DNA from: Actinophytocola sp050699915
GTDB taxonomy: Bacteria > Actinomycetota > Actinomycetes > Mycobacteriales > Pseudonocardiaceae
Reading direction: 5' to 3'
Assembly: GCF_050699915.1 (NCBI RefSeq)
Contig: NZ_JBOHGA010000004.1
Location: 1 to 64,000 of the forward strand
Length of the DNA: 64,000 nt
The notes beneath the pieces are model-generated. The model had not been told where the DNA came from, made no database searches, and worked only from the letters and a program-made list of their open reading frames with translations. Below, one piece after another: positions 61,302 through 64,000 of the stretch. Each line of letters starts with the position of its first letter. The stretch's first letter is position 1. The position numbers and the translations under genes were made by a program.

Positions 61302-62639
61302 CTAGCCGAGCTCCGGAGGCGACGCGTCGCGGGCACACCGGAAGCCGGCGAAGATCTGCCGCCGGATCGGGTAGTCCCAGTTGCGGAACGTGGCCCGGGA
61401 CGCCGCCGAGTCGGTTCCGAACGAGCCGCCGCGCAGCATCTTGTAGTCGCTGCCGAAGAACACCTCCGAGTACTCCCGGTACGGGAACGCCTGGAACCCG
61501 GGATAGCCGTGGAAGTCGGAGTCCAGCCACTCCCAGACGTCGCCGATCAGCTGGTGCACCCCGCTCGGCGACGCGCCCGCCGGGTACGCGCCGACCGGCG
61601 CCGGCGACAGGTGCCGCTGGCCGAAGTTGGCGTGCTCCGGGCCGGGATCCTCGTCGCCCCACGGGAAGCGGCGCGAGCGGCCGGTGGCCGGGTCGAACCG
61701 GGCGGCCTTCTCCCACTCGGGCTCGGTGGGCAGCCGCTTGCCCGCCCACGCGGCGTACGCCTGCGCCTCGTAGAAGCAGACGTGCACCACCGGCTCGTCC
61801 GGCGGGATCGGCTCCACCACGCCGAACCTGTCGCGCAGCCACCGGTCGCCGTCCCGCACCCAGAACCGGGGCGCGGTCAGGTCGGCCTTGACTCGGTAGG
61901 CCCAGCCCTCGGTGCTCCACCAGCGCTCGTCGTCGTAGCCGCCGGCCGCCATGAACTCGGCGTAGGCGGTGTTCGTGACCGGAGCCGTGTCGATGAAGAA
62001 CGCGTCGACGTGCACCTCGTGCGAGGGCCGCTCGTTGTCCAGCGCCCACGGGTCGATGGAGGTGCCCATCGCGAACGACCCGGCCGGGACCAGGACCTCC
62101 GGCGCCGGCAGCGGACGGCCCGGCGGAGGCTGCGGCGCGTGCAGCACCGGCGCTCCCCTGCGCAGCTGGTGGGTGGCCAGCATCGTCTCGTCGTGCTGCT
62201 GCTCGTGCTGGACGATCATGCCGAACGCGAAACCGTCGTGGACGAGCCGGCGGCCCTCCAGCGGGCTGCGTTCGAGGATGTCGAACACCTTGTCCCGAAC
62301 CTGTCCGACATAGGCGCGCGCCTCGGCCGGGTTGAGCAGCGGCAACGCGGGGCGGTCGGCGCGCGGGTGTTGGAACGCGTCGTACAGCTCGTCGATGTCG
62401 CTGCGCACCGGCTCGCGCTCGCCGACGTCGCGCACCAGCCAGAGCTCCTCCTGGTTGCCGATGTGCGCGAGGTCCCAGACCAGCGGCGACATGAGCTTGG
62501 AGTGCTGGCGCACCAGATCGTCGTCGTCCACCGCGTCGGTGAGCGCGACGCTGCGGTCCCTGGCCCGGCGCAGCAGCTCCGCGACGTGCGTGCGCAGTGC
62601 CTCGGTGCCGGCGTCGGCCGCGTCGACGATCGGGGTCAT
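61302..62639 (-). CDS. egtB: Hercynine oxygenase EgtB (sulfoxide synthase)
   Basis: 445 residues. The N-terminal DinB-like domain carries three iron ligands: His59 in DLAHIGNQEE, and His145 and His149 in IVQHEQQHDE. The C-terminal formylglycine-generating-enzyme-like domain shows GSFAMGT, PVTNTAYAEFMAAGGY, KRLPTEPEWEKAAR, GDVWEWLDSDFHGYPGFQAFPYREYS and LRGGSFGT. It joins gamma-glutamylcysteine to hercynine as a sulfoxide using O2. Overlaps egtA by 4 bp. Confidence 0.96.
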   Translation of the reverse strand: MTPIVDAADAGTEALRTHVAELLRRARDRSVALTDAVDDDDLVRQHSKLMSPLVWDLAHIGNQEELWLVRDVGEREPVRSDIDELYDAFQHPRADRPALPLLNPAEARAYVGQVRDKVFDILERSPLEGRRLVHDGFAFGMIVQHEQQHDETMLATHQLRRGAPVLHAPQPPPGRPLPAPEVLVPAGSFAMGTSIDPWALDNERPSHEVHVDAFFIDTAPVTNTAYAEFMAAGGYDDERWWSTEGWAYRVKADLTAPRFWVRDGDRWLRDRFGVVEPIPPDEPVVHVCFYEAQAYAAWAGKRLPTEPEWEKAARFDPATGRSRRFPWGDEDPGPEHANFGQRHLSPAPVGAYPAGASPSGVHQLIGDVWEWLDSDFHGYPGFQAFPYREYSEVFFGSDYKMLRGGSFGTDSAASRATFRNWDYPIRRQIFAGFRCARDASPPELG

Positions 62640-63868
62640 GCCGTGCTCCTCTGCGGTAGGCGGTCCAGGTCGGCGAGGATGGCCTCGGTCAGGTCGTGGC
62701 CGAGGCCCATGCCCGGCAGGGCGCGGGCGCCCAGGTCGAGCACCTGCGCGGCCGCCATGGCTAGCGCGCGGTCGGCCAGGCCGTCCCTGGCCGCGGGTAA
62801 CCAACGGTCGCCGACCGGTAGGCACGCGTCGAGCACGGCGTCGACCGTGCGCGGCGTCGACAGCAGCGCGGCAAGCAGCGCGACCGGGGTCACCCAGTCG
62901 TTGCCGCGCTGGGCGTCGAGATAGCGAACCTCCAGGTAGCCGTGCGGGCGCACGGGCGGGAACATCGTGGTCAGGTGGTAGTCGAGGTCGTCGGTCGTCG
63001 GCCGCTCCGGTCTGGCGAGCCAGTCGGCGAAGGTCATGCCGTGCGGCGTGGCCCAGCGGTCGCCGTCGCCGCGCACGCACAGCACCGGCGTGTCGAGGAC
63101 CCGGCGCGCCCAGTCGGCGACCGGGTCGGCGACGATCGCCGACGGTGAGCTGCGCGGTGGGTCGGTGCCGAGCACGGCACGCATCCGGGCCGATGCCCAT
63201 CCCGTCGCGCGGCCCTCGAGGTTCGGGGAGTTGGCGAACGCGGCCACCAGCACCGGGCCGAGCGCGGTGACCGCGGTCCACCGGGCGGGCAGTGTGTCGA
63301 GCTCGCCGGCGTCGAGGCAGACCTGCAGACCGGCGGTCGCGCACATCATCGTGAGCCCGTGCGGCCCGATCGGCTCGAACACCTGCTCCATGGCCGCGTA
63401 GCGCGGCGTGTCGAGCAGGCGCCGAGGCGTTCGGTGCGGGTCGGTGGCCGTGTCGCCGAGCACGAAGCCGGCGGCGGCGAGCAGCTCGCTGAGAAACGTC
63501 AGGTCGTCGGTGACGGCGGCGAACAGCTCGGTCAGCGAGGCCTGGGGAAGGGCGGAGATCTCGACCTGGCCGCCGGGCTCCAGAGTGAGCGGCGAGCCGG
63601 CCGGAAGAGGTAGCTGTGGACTGTCCTTGTTCAACGTGCGGGGCGCGTAGGCCCCCAGGGCGGCGGAGAGCCGGTCCGCGTCGAGTGGCCGCCGCGGATC
63701 GTCCTCGTGATGGACGATCCATTCCAGCTCGACACCGGTGAGTCGTGGCGGGCCGTGCTTGAAGCAGACCGAAGCGACGTAGGCCTCCGCCTCCACGCGG
63801 TCGGACAGGCGGTGGCGGTAGGGCTCGATAACTTGCGAACTTCCTGGTATTGGTGGCAAAGAGGTCAC
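62636..63868 (-). CDS. egtA: Glutamate-cysteine ligase EgtA
   Basis: 410 residues. VGVELEWIVH-type motif (LTGVELEWIVHHED), GQVEISALPQASL, MMCATAGLQVCLDAG and PPVRPHGYLEVRYLDAQRGNDW are conserved blocks of the GCS2/EgtA branch of ATP-dependent ligases. It makes gamma-glutamylcysteine, the sulphur donor for EgtB. GTG start follows GGAGG by about 6 bases. First gene of egtABCD, with a damage-type promoter box 31-53 bp upstream. Confidence 0.94.
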   Translation of the reverse strand: MTSLPPIPGSSQVIEPYRHRLSDRVEAEAYVASVCFKHGPPRLTGVELEWIVHHEDDPRRPLDADRLSAALGAYAPRTLNKDSPQLPLPAGSPLTLEPGGQVEISALPQASLTELFAAVTDDLTFLSELLAAAGFVLGDTATDPHRTPRRLLDTPRYAAMEQVFEPIGPHGLTMMCATAGLQVCLDAGELDTLPARWTAVTALGPVLVAAFANSPNLEGRATGWASARMRAVLGTDPPRSSPSAIVADPVADWARRVLDTPVLCVRGDGDRWATPHGMTFADWLARPERPTTDDLDYHLTTMFPPVRPHGYLEVRYLDAQRGNDWVTPVALLAALLSTPRTVDAVLDACLPVGDRWLPAARDGLADRALAMAAAQVLDLGARALPGMGLGHDLTEAILADLDRLPQRSTA

Positions 63869-63898
63869 CAGATCCTCCCTTCCCCTAGGTCGAAATCG

Positions 63899-63921
63899 AC
63901 GCTACACGCGCCCACCGACAA
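63899..63921 (-). promoter_or_regulatory. PafBC/RecA-NDp-type promoter for the egtABCD operon
   Basis: Minus strand: TTGTCGGTG, GGCGCGTG (eight bases), TAGCGT. This is a full match to the damage-promoter pattern and nearly the same as the uvrA box (TTGTCGGTG-N8-TAGCAT). Transcription would begin about 25 nt before the egtA GTG. The right end of the window after this box (to 64000) shows GTACGTACGTAC and nothing coding. Confidence 0.7.
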
Positions 63922-64000
63922 AGACGTGACAGCGAACGGGCGGCGACCGAGACGCCACCGAGAGCGGCCACAGTACGTACGTACGGATTGCATCGAAACC

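Noticed and set aside
63930..64000. GTACGTACGTAC near the right edge as an origin or attachment site
   Set aside because: A simple 4-bp repeat with no flanking structure or gene to support it.

Overview
The window comes from a high-GC actinobacterium, most likely a member of the Pseudonocardiaceae or a close relative. The evidence is the GC-rich third codon positions, frequent GTG starts, a mycothiol-dependent isomerase-type protein, a four-gene ergothioneine operon, actinobacterial XRE/DUF5753 and DUF397 genes, and a block (aconitase, NlpC/P60, MoxR, DUF58, VWA, FabG, InhA, ferrochelatase) in the same order as the Mycobacterium tuberculosis Rv1475c-Rv1485 region. No rRNA, tRNA, CRISPR array, transposase or integrase was found. 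Assignments rest on reading motifs by eye, not on database searches.

Layout. 1-13.7 kb is a mosaic of mostly single genes: the end of a TetR regulator, an SRPBCC protein and an SDR; uvrA with a DNA-damage-type promoter; a mycothiol-type isomerase, DUF1349, a metallo-hydrolase, a methyltransferase, DoxX, DUF429, FKBP, an alpha/beta hydrolase, a P450, a small secreted zinc-peptidase candidate and an MFS exporter. 13.8-18 kb has a stand-alone nitric oxide synthase oxygenase, a secreted beta-propeller protein, a uridine-kinase-like protein and a DUF4342 protein. 18-25.9 kb is a carbohydrate regulon: a sugar isomerase and FGGY kinase pair, a LacI regulator and a complete RbsABC-type importer. Nearly the same 18-bp operator precedes both enzyme and transporter operons. 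25.9-27.3 kb is a RES-domain toxin-antitoxin-like pair. 27.6-28.8 kb is a TerC exporter behind a yybP-ykoY-type manganese riboswitch whose 3' strand can also pair with the Shine-Dalgarno sequence. 28.9-32.8 kb encodes a hydrolase fused to an ABC ATPase, plus its permease.

32.8-35.8 kb looks like a small acquired island with less biased codon use: an XRE/DUF5753 regulator, a nucleoside-phosphorylase-fold enzyme, a DUF397 protein, a decayed gene and a perfect 19-bp-arm inverted repeat. 36.2-39.6 kb is an AAA+ ATPase/VWA pair, and 39.7-42.9 kb holds LtrA, YcxB-like and ASCH-type genes. 42.9-55.4 kb is the mycobacteria-like block for fatty-acid elongation, haem, cell-wall hydrolysis and aconitase. 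It includes one gene broken by a single-base frameshift. 56-57.8 kb is a hydrolase plus an AlkA-like glycosylase, 57.8-59.4 kb a secreted S33 peptidase, and 59.6-63.9 kb egtABCD.

Cross-cutting signals. The box TTGTCGGTG-N8-TAGCRT occurs upstream of uvrA and of egtA, and a weaker copy precedes the AlkA-like gene. This would join repair genes and ergothioneine synthesis in one damage-type regulon. The palindrome GTCCACTGTGGAC and near copies recur about ten times, mostly inside genes.
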